A stretch of DNA of 64,000 nt from RBG-16-66-20 sp040752005 (lineage in GTDB: Bacteria > Pseudomonadota > Gammaproteobacteria > Burkholderiales > SG8-39): positions 13,154-77,153 of the forward strand of contig JBFMFX010000020.1 of NCBI GenBank assembly GCA_040752005.1, given 5' to 3'. The translations under genes and the position numbers were made by a program. The notes under the pieces were generated by a model. The model was not told the DNA's origin. It saw only the letters and a program-made list of their open reading frames with translations, and made no database searches. Positions 1 to 8,024 of the stretch are shown piece after piece (the first letter of the stretch is position 1; each line of letters starts with the position of its first letter).

Positions 1-621
1 GGGCACGATTTTTTCGATCGCCGCGCCGTAGAGCGCGATGCCCGCCTCCAGGCACGCGGATGTCGCACCGCCCACCACCTTGGGGATCGTGCGGGTGTCG
101 AACTGGCGGTTTCCCGGGTCCTCGCGCTCGGGCGAGAACACGAGAAAGACGTCCTCGCCCACCCGCAGGCCGCGCGCCTCGATGCGCGGCTTGAGCTCCT
201 CCTCGGTCGTGCCCGGATACGTGGTGCTCTCCAGCGCGACGAGCTGCCCGGCGCGCAGATGCGGCACGAGCGCCTCGACCGTGCCGATGACGAAGCTCAG
301 GTCCGGCTCTCGGTTCGGCGCAAGCGGCGTCGGCACGCAGATGAGGAGCGCGTCGGCCTCGGCCGCGCGGGCGAAATGCCCGGTCGCTTCGAACCCTCGG
401 GCGCGCGCTTCGGCCACCGCCTCGGCGCCGATATGCCCGATGTAGCTTCGTCCGGAGTTGAGCGCGGCGACCTTCTCGGCATCAATGTCGAAGCCGAGCA
501 CGCGAAAGCCCACCTGCGCGAAACGAAGCGAAAGCGGCAGCCCGACGTAGCCCAGACCGCAGACGCCGACCACGGCGCTGCGCGCCGCGACGCGGGAAAG
601 GAACCGCTCCTTCGGCGTCAT
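1..621 (-). CDS. Nucleotide-sugar 6-dehydrogenase (WbpA/Ugd family), C-terminus beyond window
   Basis: The 207 visible codons encode the N-terminal NAD-binding half of a UDP-sugar dehydrogenase, which oxidises the C6 hydroxyl of a UDP-hexose to a uronic acid for surface polysaccharide synthesis. Seen: a Rossmann motif GVCGLGYVGLP near residues 19-29, an acidic residue after the second strand (GFDID), CVPTPL, ESTTYPGTT and FSPEREDPGN, typical of the WbpA/UDP-N-acetylhexosamine branch. The catalytic cysteine lies outside the window. The ATG at 621 overlaps, as ATGA, the stop of a leftover fucose-synthase tail, which suggests it was once directly coupled to fcl. The exact substrate is inferred. 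Confidence 0.88.
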   Translation of the reverse strand, partial: MTPKERFLSRVAARSAVVGVCGLGYVGLPLSLRFAQVGFRVLGFDIDAEKVAALNSGRSYIGHIGAEAVAEARARGFEATGHFARAAEADALLICVPTPLAPNREPDLSFVIGTVEALVPHLRAGQLVALESTTYPGTTEEELKPRIEARGLRVGEDVFLVFSPEREDPGNRQFDTRTIPKVVGGATSACLEAGIALYGAAIEKIVP

Positions 622-694
622 CGCGAAGCCTCCGGTCGTGCGAGAAAATCCCGGTACGCGGCCGCGATTCCTTCGCGCAGGCCGATGCGCGGCC
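618..694 (-). pseudogene. Remnant of the 3' end of a GDP-fucose synthase gene
   Basis: On the minus strand this piece reads PRIGLREGIAAAYRDFLAR followed by a few extra residues and TGA. It matches the C-terminus of the intact fucose synthase at 1549-2511, and 43 consecutive bases (652-694) are identical to 1577-1619. The remnant's stop overlaps the start of the dehydrogenase as ATGA. I infer it is the original fcl end left behind when the toxin-antitoxin segment between 695 and 1565 was inserted. There is no independent start, so it is not a gene. Confidence 0.75.
641..694. repeat. 54-bp direct repeat, copy 1 (fcl 3' end)
   Basis: Copy 1 of a direct repeat whose second copy lies at 1566-1619. 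The two copies differ at only two positions (648/1573 and 651/1576) and are identical over 652-694. They bracket the toxin-antitoxin module. Confidence 0.85.
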
Positions 695-769
695 CGCGGT
701 CGCACGCAGCGCCGGTCCGCGGCTTACAGGGAGACACGCGCGAGGGCGCGCAGCACGCGCTCGGCAATC

Positions 770-1210
770 TCACTCTGCAAACGGCGCGATGAGCGGAATG
801 GGGAGCCGCCCGTGCCGCCGGTAGATTCGGAAATCGGTGTCGAGCGTCATCACGGCCGTGCCGCTCAGGATCTCGGTGAGCCGCACGAGGCACGCATCGG
901 CCAGCGACATCGGCACTGTGCGGTACTTGCGCATCAGCGCCTCGAGCTGGGTCACATGGTCCTGAACGGAAATGCCGATCCGCACCACGCCTCTGTCCAC
1001 CAGCGACAGGACTGTGTGCGGATCGCCGCCCCCGCGGCGCACCAAGTGTGCCGCCTCCGCGAGTACCGCCTCGCAGCTCAGCAGCGGCGGACGCAGTCGG
1101 CCGAACTTGGCGACCGCCCAAGCATGCCAAGCGTCGGTGGCGTGCAGCCAGGCCACCAGCGGGCCACAATCAACGACGACGTTTCTCGGTGCGCCTGCGC
1201 TGATCGGCAA
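770..1210 (-). CDS. PIN-domain toxin (VapC-like ribonuclease)
   Basis: Predicted Mg-dependent endoribonuclease toxin of a type II toxin-antitoxin pair. Seen: the first PIN aspartate in VVVDCGPLVAWLH, a conserved glutamate in SCEAVLAEA, SLADACLV with the third acidic residue, and TLDTDF near the C-terminus, which is the expected acidic quartet. The start is uncertain: the open frame begins with GTG at 1264, while TTG at 1210 gives 146 residues and a shorter, more usual overlap with the antitoxin, whose stop is at 1170-1172. No ATG precedes the first beta strand. It is co-transcribed behind the ribbon-helix-helix gene. Confidence 0.8.
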   Translation of the reverse strand: MPISAGAPRNVVVDCGPLVAWLHATDAWHAWAVAKFGRLRPPLLSCEAVLAEAAHLVRRGGGDPHTVLSLVDRGVVRIGISVQDHVTQLEALMRKYRTVPMSLADACLVRLTEILSGTAVMTLDTDFRIYRRHGRLPIPLIAPFAE

Positions 1211-1460
1211 GGATTGCCTGTTCGAGGTGGCGCCTGTTTGCGGCGAGGTCGCGCGGGCCGCCACGGAAACATCCGATCAGATCGGCCGCAAGATCCGCGC
1301 AGGTCGTTTCACCGCGCCGCTGCGCTGCCTCCCCCAGAGCAGCCCGCAACGTGTCCCGGATGATCGCCGCCTGCGATGTGCGCCGGCGCCGCGCCTCGGC
1401 GGCAAGCCGCCTGCGAAGTTCCGAAGGCACCTTGAACGACACGATCTCCATCTCGGCCAT
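1170..1460 (-). CDS. Ribbon-helix-helix antitoxin
   Basis: A 96-residue protein with an N-terminal RHH/CopG fold: the strand EIVSFKVPSELRRRL is followed by two helices (RRTSQAAIIRDTLRAAL). Its C-terminal half is charged and probably wraps the PIN toxin encoded just downstream. Proteins of this type neutralise the toxin and repress their own promoter. ATG at 1460 is used; a second in-frame ATG lies three codons further in. The 88-base gap to fcl (1461-1548) probably holds the module's own promoter and operator, but I could not identify a clear box. Confidence 0.8.
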   Translation of the reverse strand: MAEMEIVSFKVPSELRRRLAAEARRRRTSQAAIIRDTLRAALGEAAQRRGETTCADLAADLIGCFRGGPRDLAANRRHLEQAILADQRRRTEKRRR

Positions 1461-1548
1461 GGTAATACCGGGTCGCGGCCCCGGCAATACCGTTCGCGAC
1501 TCGTGGAGCTTCTCCGTTTGAAGCGCCGGCTGCCGCATGGCGACCACC

Positions 1549-2511
1549 CTATTTATCGGTGCGCGCGAGAAAGTCGCGGTACGCGGCCGCGATTCCTTCG
1601 CGCAGGCCGATGCGCGGCCGCCAGCCGAGCGCGGCAAGGCGCGAGACATCGAGGAGCTTGCGCGGCGTGCCGTCGGGCTTGGAGGGGTCGTAGGTGAACC
1701 CGCCGTCGTATCCCACGACTCCGGCGATGAGGGCCGCAAGCTCGGCGATCGCAATGTCCTTGCCCGCGCCGACGTTGATGAGCGGCGCCGTCTGCGGCGC
1801 CACGAGCCGGGCGAATGTCTCCTGCGGCAGCCGCATGAGGAACACGCACGCCTCGGCCATGTCGTCGGCGTGCAGGAACTCGCGCCGCGGCCGGCCGCTT
1901 CCCCAGATCGTGACCGTCGGCTCGCCGCGCGTTTTCGCCTCGTGCGTCTTGCGAATCAGCGCCGCGAGCACGTGCGAGTGCTCGGGGTGATAGTTGTCGC
2001 CCGGCCCGTAGAGGTTGGTCGGCATCGCAGCGAGGAATTGCGTGCCGTGCTGGCGGTTGTACGACCAGCACAGCTCGATTCCGGCGATCTTGGCGATGGC
2101 GTAGGCGCGGTTGGTGGGCTCGAGCGGCCCGGTGAGCAGGTATTCCTCGCGGATCGGCTGCGGGCAGTCGCGCGGATAGATGCAGGAGGAGCCGAGCAGC
2201 AGCAGGCGCCGCACGCCGGTTCTCGCCGCCTCGCGGATCACGTTGAGCTCGATCGCCAGGTTCTCGGTGATGAAGTCGGCCGGATAGCGGTCGTTGGCGA
2301 GGATGCCGCCCACCTTGGCGGCGGCAAGAAACACGTATCCGGGCCGCTCGCGCTCGAAGAACTGCGCGACCGCGCGGGAATCGGAGAGCTCCAGCTCCGC
2401 GTGCCGGCGCAGAACAAGGTATTCGTACCCCGCCGCGCGCAGTGCGCGAACGATCGCCGAGCCGGCGAGCCCGGTATGCCCGGCGACGTAGATGCGGGCC
2501 GAGCGCTCCAC
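1549..2511 (-). CDS. fcl: GDP-L-fucose synthase
   Basis: Bifunctional 3,5-epimerase/4-reductase that converts GDP-4-keto-6-deoxy-mannose to GDP-L-fucose with NADPH. The 320 residues are the usual length for the family. Seen: the nucleotide-binding motif GHTGLAGSAI at the N-terminus, SSCIYP, the catalytic YAIAK (Tyr-x3-Lys) and MPTNLYGPGDNYHPEHSHV. The start is GTG at 2511, three bases after the stop of gmd, so the pair is co-transcribed and performs consecutive steps. The last 54 bases or so are duplicated at 641-694, on the far side of the toxin-antitoxin module. Confidence 0.93.
   Translation of the reverse strand: MERSARIYVAGHTGLAGSAIVRALRAAGYEYLVLRRHAELELSDSRAVAQFFERERPGYVFLAAAKVGGILANDRYPADFITENLAIELNVIREAARTGVRRLLLLGSSCIYPRDCPQPIREEYLLTGPLEPTNRAYAIAKIAGIELCWSYNRQHGTQFLAAMPTNLYGPGDNYHPEHSHVLAALIRKTHEAKTRGEPTVTIWGSGRPRREFLHADDMAEACVFLMRLPQETFARLVAPQTAPLINVGAGKDIAIAELAALIAGVVGYDGGFTYDPSKPDGTPRKLLDVSRLAALGWRPRIGLREGIAAAYRDFLARTDK
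1566..1619. repeat. 54-bp direct repeat, copy 2 (within fcl)
   Basis: Second copy of the repeat described at 641-694. It lies inside the intact fucose synthase gene and encodes its C-terminal helix. The distance between the copies is 925 bases, which would be the length of an inserted unit. Confidence 0.85.
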
Positions 2512-2514
2512 GCG

Positions 2515-3600
2515 CTACTCGCGGGTGCCGGGCGCGTTGAACCCGTGGCGCGTGACCAGCGCGTCGCGTTCTGCCGCCTTGAGATCCTCGCGCGCCATCT
2601 CAGCGACCAGGTCCTTGAATCGCACGCGCGGCTCCCAGCCGAGCCGGGCGCGCGCCCTGGCCGCGTCGCCCAGAAGCGAATCCACCTCGGCGGGGCGGAA
2701 ATAATGCGGGTCCACCGCGACGATCGCACGGCCGCGCTCGTCGTAGCCCTTCTCCGCCGCCCCGCTGCCGCGCCATTCGATCGTCATCCCGAGCACGCGC
2801 GCCGTTTCCTCGACGAACTCGCGCACGCTGTGCTGCTCGCCCGTGGCGACGACGTAGTCGTCCGGTGCCGGCTGCTGCAGGATGCGCCACATCGCCTCGA
2901 CGTAGTCGCGCGCGTAGCCCCAGTCGCGCCGCGCCTCCAGATTGCCGAGGTACAGGCAGTCCTGAAGCCCGAGCTTGATGCGCGCCAGCGCCCGCGTGAT
3001 CTTGCGCGAGACGAACGTCTCGCCGCGGATCGGGCTTTCGTGGTTGAACAGGATCCCGTTGCAGGCGTAAAAGCCGTACGCCTCGCGGTAGTTCACCGTG
3101 ATCCAGTGCGCGTAGAGCTTCGCCACGCCGTAGGGCGAGCGGGGATGAAAGGGTGTCGTCTCGCGCTGCGGCGTCTCGGCGACCAGACCGTAGAGTTCCG
3201 AGGTCGAGGCCTGATAGAAGCGCGTGCGGTCCTTCAGCCCCAGCACCCGGATCGCCTCCAGCACCCGCAGCGTTCCCAGCGCGTCGGCGTTGGCGGTGTA
3301 TTCCGGCTCCTCGAACGAGACCGCGACGTGGCTCTGCGCGGCGAGGTTGTAAATCTCGTCCGGTTGCGCCTCCTCCACCACGCGCAGCACCGACAGCGAG
3401 TCGGTCATGTCGCCGTAGTGCAGGATCAGCCGCCGCTCGGGCCGGTGCGGATCCTCGTACAGGTGATCAATGCGCGCGGTGTTGAAGAGCGACGTGCGCC
3501 GCTTCATGCCGTGCACGACGTAGCCTTTCGCGAGCAGGAACTCGGCGAGGTATGCCCCGTCCTGCCCGGTGATGCCGGTGATCAATGCGGTCTTCGCCAT
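2515..3600 (-). CDS. gmd: GDP-mannose 4,6-dehydratase
   Basis: Short-chain dehydrogenase-type enzyme forming GDP-4-keto-6-deoxy-D-mannose from GDP-mannose, the first step to GDP-fucose and GDP-rhamnose. The 361 residues fit the family. Seen: ALITGITGQDGAYLAEFLL at the N-terminus (NADP-binding GxxGxxG), HYGDMTDS, NLAAQSHVAVSFEEP, the STSELYG motif, the catalytic YGVAK and the family signature NHESPIRGETFVSRKITRA. ATG at 3600 is clear. It is followed at once by fcl, so GDP-L-fucose is probably the sugar donor used by the surrounding glycosyltransferases. Confidence 0.95.
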   Translation of the reverse strand: MAKTALITGITGQDGAYLAEFLLAKGYVVHGMKRRTSLFNTARIDHLYEDPHRPERRLILHYGDMTDSLSVLRVVEEAQPDEIYNLAAQSHVAVSFEEPEYTANADALGTLRVLEAIRVLGLKDRTRFYQASTSELYGLVAETPQRETTPFHPRSPYGVAKLYAHWITVNYREAYGFYACNGILFNHESPIRGETFVSRKITRALARIKLGLQDCLYLGNLEARRDWGYARDYVEAMWRILQQPAPDDYVVATGEQHSVREFVEETARVLGMTIEWRGSGAAEKGYDERGRAIVAVDPHYFRPAEVDSLLGDAARARARLGWEPRVRFKDLVAEMAREDLKAAERDALVTRHGFNAPGTRE

Positions 3601-3643
3601 GCGCGAATGTTAGAGCATGGGGCGCCGAGGCGCAGCGCGCCGG

Positions 3644-4624
3644 CTAGCGCCGACTGTGCTCGGCCGAGAGCTCGCGTGCCGCGGCGAGGACCGGCGCAAG
3701 CGGCAGGTCGGCGAGATCGCGCGACCCCGGTCGCACGATGCGATGCGCGACGCCCCAGGGGCGCCAGCGTTCCGGGGGCGAATCGCCGAAGAGCGCGACC
3801 ACCGGTTTTCCGAGCGCGGCGGCAAGGTGCATCGCGCCGCCGTCGGGACAGACGACCAGCCGCGCAAGCGAAAGCGCCGCGATGAGGGCGGCGAGATCCG
3901 GCGTCGGCAGCGGTACCAGCCGATCGCTCGCCGCCAGGCGCGTCACCTCGCGCGCCGCGGCATCGTCTCCGGGATGGCGCGGATCGTCCCGCGGTCCCGG
4001 TGCCCAAAGCAGGAGCACAGGTTGTTCGCGCGCGAGTTCCCGCGCGAGCGCAGCGTAGCGATCGAGCGGCCAGCGCTGCCGGGGCCGGCGCGCGCTGATG
4101 TGAATCGCGGCGAACGGTCCTTCGCCGGCGGCGCGCCGCGCGCGCTCGATTGCGGTCGGATCGGGGTAGATGCGCAGCGGGCCGGGCGTGCCTTCGACGC
4201 CGAACGCGCGGCCCAGGTCGAAGCTGCGTTCTACTTCGTGCAGATCGAACGGGGCATCCGCGCGGCCCTCGATCAGGCGCCCGGCGCCAAGGCGCGCGGC
4301 GAGCCTTTTCGTCTGCGGCGAAGGCGCGGGCACGAGCACCGCGTCGAGCCGCAGGCGGCGCAGGCGCGCAAGAAGCCGCAGTCGTTCGATCGCCAGGCGC
4401 GGCAGGCTCCGCGTGCGGTGCTTGAGCTTCTCATAGACGAACACTTCGTCCAGCGCCGGGTTGCGCGCGAGCACCTCGGCGTTGTAAGAGTTGACGAGCG
4501 CACCGATCCACGCCTCCGGCAGCCGTTCGCGCAGCGCGGCGATGAGCGGCGTCGTGCAGACGAGGTCGCCGATGTTGTCGCGCCGGACGATCAGGAGGCG
4601 CGGCGCGCGAGCCTGCTCAGCCAT
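3644..4624 (-). CDS. Glycosyltransferase family 9 (heptosyltransferase-like)
   Basis: A 326-residue GT-B enzyme related to the LPS heptosyltransferases. Seen: RRDNIGDLVCTTPLIAALR at the N-terminus, the GT9 hallmark of an early acidic residue after a Gly-Asp turn. The C-terminal nucleotide-sugar domain contains AAIHISARRPRQRWPLDRYA, VCPDGGAMHLAAALGKPVVALFG and PPERWRPWG. It probably adds a core or O-chain sugar at the cytoplasmic face of the inner membrane. ATG at 4624 overlaps the end of the O-antigen ligase by 34 bases. Forty-three bases separate it from gmd. The acceptor is unknown. Confidence 0.85.
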   Translation of the reverse strand: MAEQARAPRLLIVRRDNIGDLVCTTPLIAALRERLPEAWIGALVNSYNAEVLARNPALDEVFVYEKLKHRTRSLPRLAIERLRLLARLRRLRLDAVLVPAPSPQTKRLAARLGAGRLIEGRADAPFDLHEVERSFDLGRAFGVEGTPGPLRIYPDPTAIERARRAAGEGPFAAIHISARRPRQRWPLDRYAALARELAREQPVLLLWAPGPRDDPRHPGDDAAAREVTRLAASDRLVPLPTPDLAALIAALSLARLVVCPDGGAMHLAAALGKPVVALFGDSPPERWRPWGVAHRIVRPGSRDLADLPLAPVLAAARELSAEHSRR

Positions 4625-5819
4625 AGCCCGAGGAGCAGCACGGCGAGGATGCCGTGCTCGTGGTGCAGCGTCGTGTTGCCGAGGCCGGCGACCACGGTGA
4701 CGAACCAGGCGCTCGCCGCGCCGCCCCAGAGCCGCCAGTCCTCGTCGGCGGCGCCGGCACGCGGCCGGAAGCGCACCAGCCAGAGGAGCCAGGCACCGAG
4801 CACGGTGAACAGCACGCCCGCGCCCACGATCCCGCGCTCGGCGAGCGCGTTGACGTACAGGCTGTGCCCGTGGGCGCTTTGCACATGGCGCGAGGCGTCG
4901 AAGGGCTGGCCGGCTTCGGCACGCCAGCGGGCGACCTCCTCGGGCCGGATCAGGCTGTAGTTGCTCATGCCGACTCCGAACCAAGGATAGCGCTGCCATG
5001 CGGCGAGCCCGGTGCGCCAGATTCGATCGCGCACGTTGAGGGTGTCGTTCGCGGCGACGAGCTCGGTCTGCTTTCGCCACAGCTCGACATTCAAGCCGAC
5101 GACCGCGGCGCCGGCGAGCGCAAGGCCGGCGGCAGCGGCCGCGGCCGGCGCGCGCGAGCGCGGCCACCACGCCGCGGCAAGCACGGCGCAGAACAGCGCG
5201 GCGGCGCCCACCCGCGGCTCGCGGTGACCACGAGCGAGACGAGCAGGAACGCGTCCACCGCCAGCGCGAGCGCGCGCCGCGGCACGGACCAGGCGCGCCA
5301 GCGCGCCAGGGTCCAGGCAAGGCACAGGCCGAGCACGATCGCGAGGTAGATCGCGCTGTGATTGACGTGCCCGACCGACTTCAACTGCAGCGCCGAGCCG
5401 TGCCCGGCGCGGATCTGCGGCCAGTACTTCCACCAGCCGAGCGCTGTGGCGGCAAGAGCGGAGACGACGAGCGCGCCGAGCACCCAGCGCACCTCGCGCC
5501 CGGAATAGCCGCCGCGCTTGGCGAGCCAGAGCACGGTTGCGTAGCGCGCGAGGTCGTCCGCGCCCTTCCACTCGGCATGGTCGAACGGCGCGAACAGGGC
5601 GACCAGATAGCCCGAGACGATCCACAGCGCGATCAGCGTGTCCCACAGGTCCCATGGGCCGCCGAAGTCGCGGGCACGCGCGCGGTTCCACAGCCACACG
5701 CAGACGTAGCCGAGCCACGCGAGGTTCTTCGGGGCCTCGACGAGCGGCAGAAAAAGCGCGAGCGCGATCAGCAAGCCGATCTCGACCGGATAGCGCGGCG
5801 TGCTGACAGGCAAGAGCAC
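4591..5819 (-). pseudogene. O-antigen ligase (WaaL/Wzy_C family), interrupted by an apparent 1-nt frameshift
   Basis: Two overlapping frames together make one polytopic O-antigen ligase, the inner-membrane enzyme that transfers undecaprenyl-linked O-chains to lipid A-core in the periplasm. The upstream part (from GTG 5819) has about five hydrophobic segments ending in LLVSLVVTASR. The downstream part resumes in another frame with VGAAALFCAVLAAAWW and carries the Wzy_C signature with its histidine in AHGHSLYVNALAERGIVG. The break lies near 5207-5220, in a run of C and G; one extra base there restores the frame. It may be a true mutation or a sequence error. Neighbouring glycosyltransferases support the assignment. 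Confidence 0.75.
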
Positions 5820-5830
5820 GGACCCAGACC

Positions 5831-6931
5831 CTAGCGGCGCAGCAGCGCGTTCGCGGCCTGGAGCACCGCCTCGACGCCGATCGCGTGCATGCAGCGCGGC
5901 GCCGAACACTCGGCGAGGGTCCGGGCGCAGCGTCGTACCCATTCGAGTTCGCGCTTGAAGAGGATGTGCTGGTCGCGGCAGGGAAACGGATCCACGGTCA
6001 GCGCACGGTACGGCGCGTTCTTCCAGAAATCCCCCGCGCCGCAAAGCAGCGCCGAGCCCGGACCGAAGAGCGCGACGGTCGGCGTGCCGACCACGCGCCC
6101 GAGGTGCGCCACGCCAGTATCGGGCGCGACCAGCAGCGCCGCGCCTTTCACCAGATGCCACAGTTGCGCGAGATCGAGGCGCCCGGCGTACGAACGATGC
6201 TCACCCCACGGGTCGACCGCTGCCACCAGATCCTCCTCGCCGGGGCCGGCGCTCCAGACGATCGCGAACCCCGCCCGGCCCAGTGCGCTCGCGAGTGCGC
6301 GCCATTTCTTCGGCTCCCAGAGCTTGAGCGCCGAGCTTGCGCCCACGTGCAGCAGGGCGTAGCGCCCCTGCGGCGCCTCGAACGGCGCGTGCACCGGGTC
6401 GGGCCAGTCGCCACGCGCAAACGGCCGCGGCGGTGGGCCGTCGGCGAGCGCCGCGACGAGGTCGCCCCACGCGCCGGGTGCATCCGGAAAAGATCGCAGC
6501 TCGTCCACCGGCCAGCTCTTGTAGGCCGGCCGGTCGCCCGAGTGCGCGACGATCCAGCGCGCGCCGGCTGCCGCCGCGAGCCAGCTGTAGCGGTTGTCGC
6601 CGGGCACGTACGCGAGGTCGAAGCCGGGGCCGTCGGCGAGCGGCGCGAGCGTCGCCGGCTCGCGCAGATCCACCGCGAGCGCCTCGACGCCATAGGGCCG
6701 TGCGGCGTAGAGCGGCGCGATCGGCGGCTTTACCGTCATCACGATCCGCGCCGCCGGATGGCGCTCGCGGAGCTTCGCGAGCAGCGGCGTGAGCATGAGC
6801 GTGTCGCCGAGCAGCAGATTGTGCGCGACGAGGATGCTCGCGGGATCGCTCGGCCGCGTGCGACGCACGGTGAAGCGCCTGACGAGCGCCCTCGGCACCA
6901 CTCGCGCGCGCGCGGCAAGGCGGCTAGACAT
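5831..6931 (-). CDS. Glycosyltransferase family 9 (ADP-heptose:LPS heptosyltransferase-like)
   Basis: A 366-residue GT9 protein. After a basic N-terminus (residues 1-30) comes ILVAHNLLLGDTLMLTPLLA, then AYVPGDNRYSWLAAAAGARW and, in the C-terminal domain, LLHVGASSALKLWEPKKW, VAPDTGVAHLGRVVGTPTVALFGPG, typical of the ADP-heptose/GT9 donor site. A late cysteine-containing stretch (PFPCRDQHILFKRELEWVRRC) is common in the subgroup of this family that lies beside core genes. ATG at 6931 overlaps the preceding glycosyltransferase by 8 bases. It probably extends the LPS core or O-unit; specificity is not readable from sequence. Confidence 0.85.
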   Translation of the reverse strand: MSSRLAARARVVPRALVRRFTVRRTRPSDPASILVAHNLLLGDTLMLTPLLAKLRERHPAARIVMTVKPPIAPLYAARPYGVEALAVDLREPATLAPLADGPGFDLAYVPGDNRYSWLAAAAGARWIVAHSGDRPAYKSWPVDELRSFPDAPGAWGDLVAALADGPPPRPFARGDWPDPVHAPFEAPQGRYALLHVGASSALKLWEPKKWRALASALGRAGFAIVWSAGPGEEDLVAAVDPWGEHRSYAGRLDLAQLWHLVKGAALLVAPDTGVAHLGRVVGTPTVALFGPGSALLCGAGDFWKNAPYRALTVDPFPCRDQHILFKRELEWVRRCARTLAECSAPRCMHAIGVEAVLQAANALLRR

Positions 6932-8024
6932 GCGCCACCTCGCCGTAGAGCGCCTCCATGCGCTCGAGCATCCGCTCGAGCGAATAGTCCTCGACGCAGC
7001 GCCTGCGGGCCGCCTCGCCCAGCTCGCGGCGGCGTGCGGGATCGGCGGCAAGCCGCGCGATCGCCGCGGCGAGCGCCTCGGCGTCGCGCGGCGGCACGAC
7101 GAGCGCGGTCCGCTCATTCTCGGCGATCTCCGGGATCCCGCCCACTGGCGTGGTGACGCAAGGCAGCTCGACCAGCATCGCCTGCACGAGCGCCTGCGGC
7201 ACGCCCTCGTTGGCGTAGGAAGGCAGCGCGAAGATGTCGAGCGCGCGCAGCCACGGCAGCACGTCGGCCTGATCGCCCGCGAAGCGGACGCGCGCGCCGA
7301 GCCCCGATCGCCCGACCTGCGCCTGCAACGCCTCGCGCTGCGGCCCGTCGCCGACGATCGCAAGGTGCACGGACTCCGGCAGCCGCGCAAGCGCCTCGAT
7401 GAGATCGCTGTGGCCCTTCCAGCTCCGCAGCGTCGCGACGATGCCGACGAGGGTGCGATCGGCCGGCAGTCCGAGCTTTTCCCGCGCCGCGGCGCGCTCG
7501 CCCGGCCGGAAGCGCCCGGCGTCCATGCCGGTCGGCACCGAGACGATACGGTGCGCCGGAAAACGGTTCTCCTCGATGAGGCGCCGCCGCAGTGCTTCGC
7601 CGGTGGTGACCACGCGCGCGGCGGCGCGCGTGTAGAGCCAGCGCGTGAGCGGATCGCGCGGTACCGCGGCCGAGATGTGGCGCGTGCGCACGAGCGGCAT
7701 CGGGCGGCCGAGCACGAGCAGCGCGAGCGCCGCCAGCCACGAATCGGTCGAGCTGTGGGTGACGACGAGGTCGCAGCGGTGCTCGCGAAACCACTGGATC
7801 AGCGCGCGCAGGCCGGCGAGCCGCTTTTTCGCGATCGGCAGCGCCTCGGACGGCACGCCCCAGTTGGCGGCCTCGACAGAGATGCGCGATTCCGGCGCGC
7901 ACAGCAGGCGCACGTCGTGGCCGCGGCGGATCAGCCCCTGCGATTCGGCGAGGATGCGGATCTCCTGACCGCCCCAGCCGAGCGAGGACTCGGTGTGCAC
8001 GATGCGCAATGGCCGGCCACTCAA
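6924..8024 (-). CDS. Glycosyltransferase family 4
   Basis: A 366-residue GT-B retaining glycosyltransferase. Seen: the N-terminal IVHTESSLGWGGQEIRIL with the glycine-rich donor-side loop, VPTGMDAGRFRPG, GIVATLRSWKGHSDLIEAL, and the C-terminal ALPSYANEGVPQALVQAML (E-x7-E element) and TTPVGGIPEI. The first plausible start is TTG at 8024, which overlaps the msbA stop as TTGA and implies translational coupling; another TTG five codons on is possible. Related proteins transfer a sugar to core or O-antigen. It sits between msbA and a GT9 enzyme in the same operon. Confidence 0.85.
   Translation of the reverse strand: MSGRPLRIVHTESSLGWGGQEIRILAESQGLIRRGHDVRLLCAPESRISVEAANWGVPSEALPIAKKRLAGLRALIQWFREHRCDLVVTHSSTDSWLAALALLVLGRPMPLVRTRHISAAVPRDPLTRWLYTRAAARVVTTGEALRRRLIEENRFPAHRIVSVPTGMDAGRFRPGERAAAREKLGLPADRTLVGIVATLRSWKGHSDLIEALARLPESVHLAIVGDGPQREALQAQVGRSGLGARVRFAGDQADVLPWLRALDIFALPSYANEGVPQALVQAMLVELPCVTTPVGGIPEIAENERTALVVPPRDAEALAAAIARLAADPARRRELGEAARRRCVEDYSLERMLERMEALYGEVAHV

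Noticed and set aside
1537..3885. A 782-codon plus-strand frame across fcl and gmd
   Set aside because: It lies antisense to two clear sugar-nucleotide enzymes and has shadow-frame composition.
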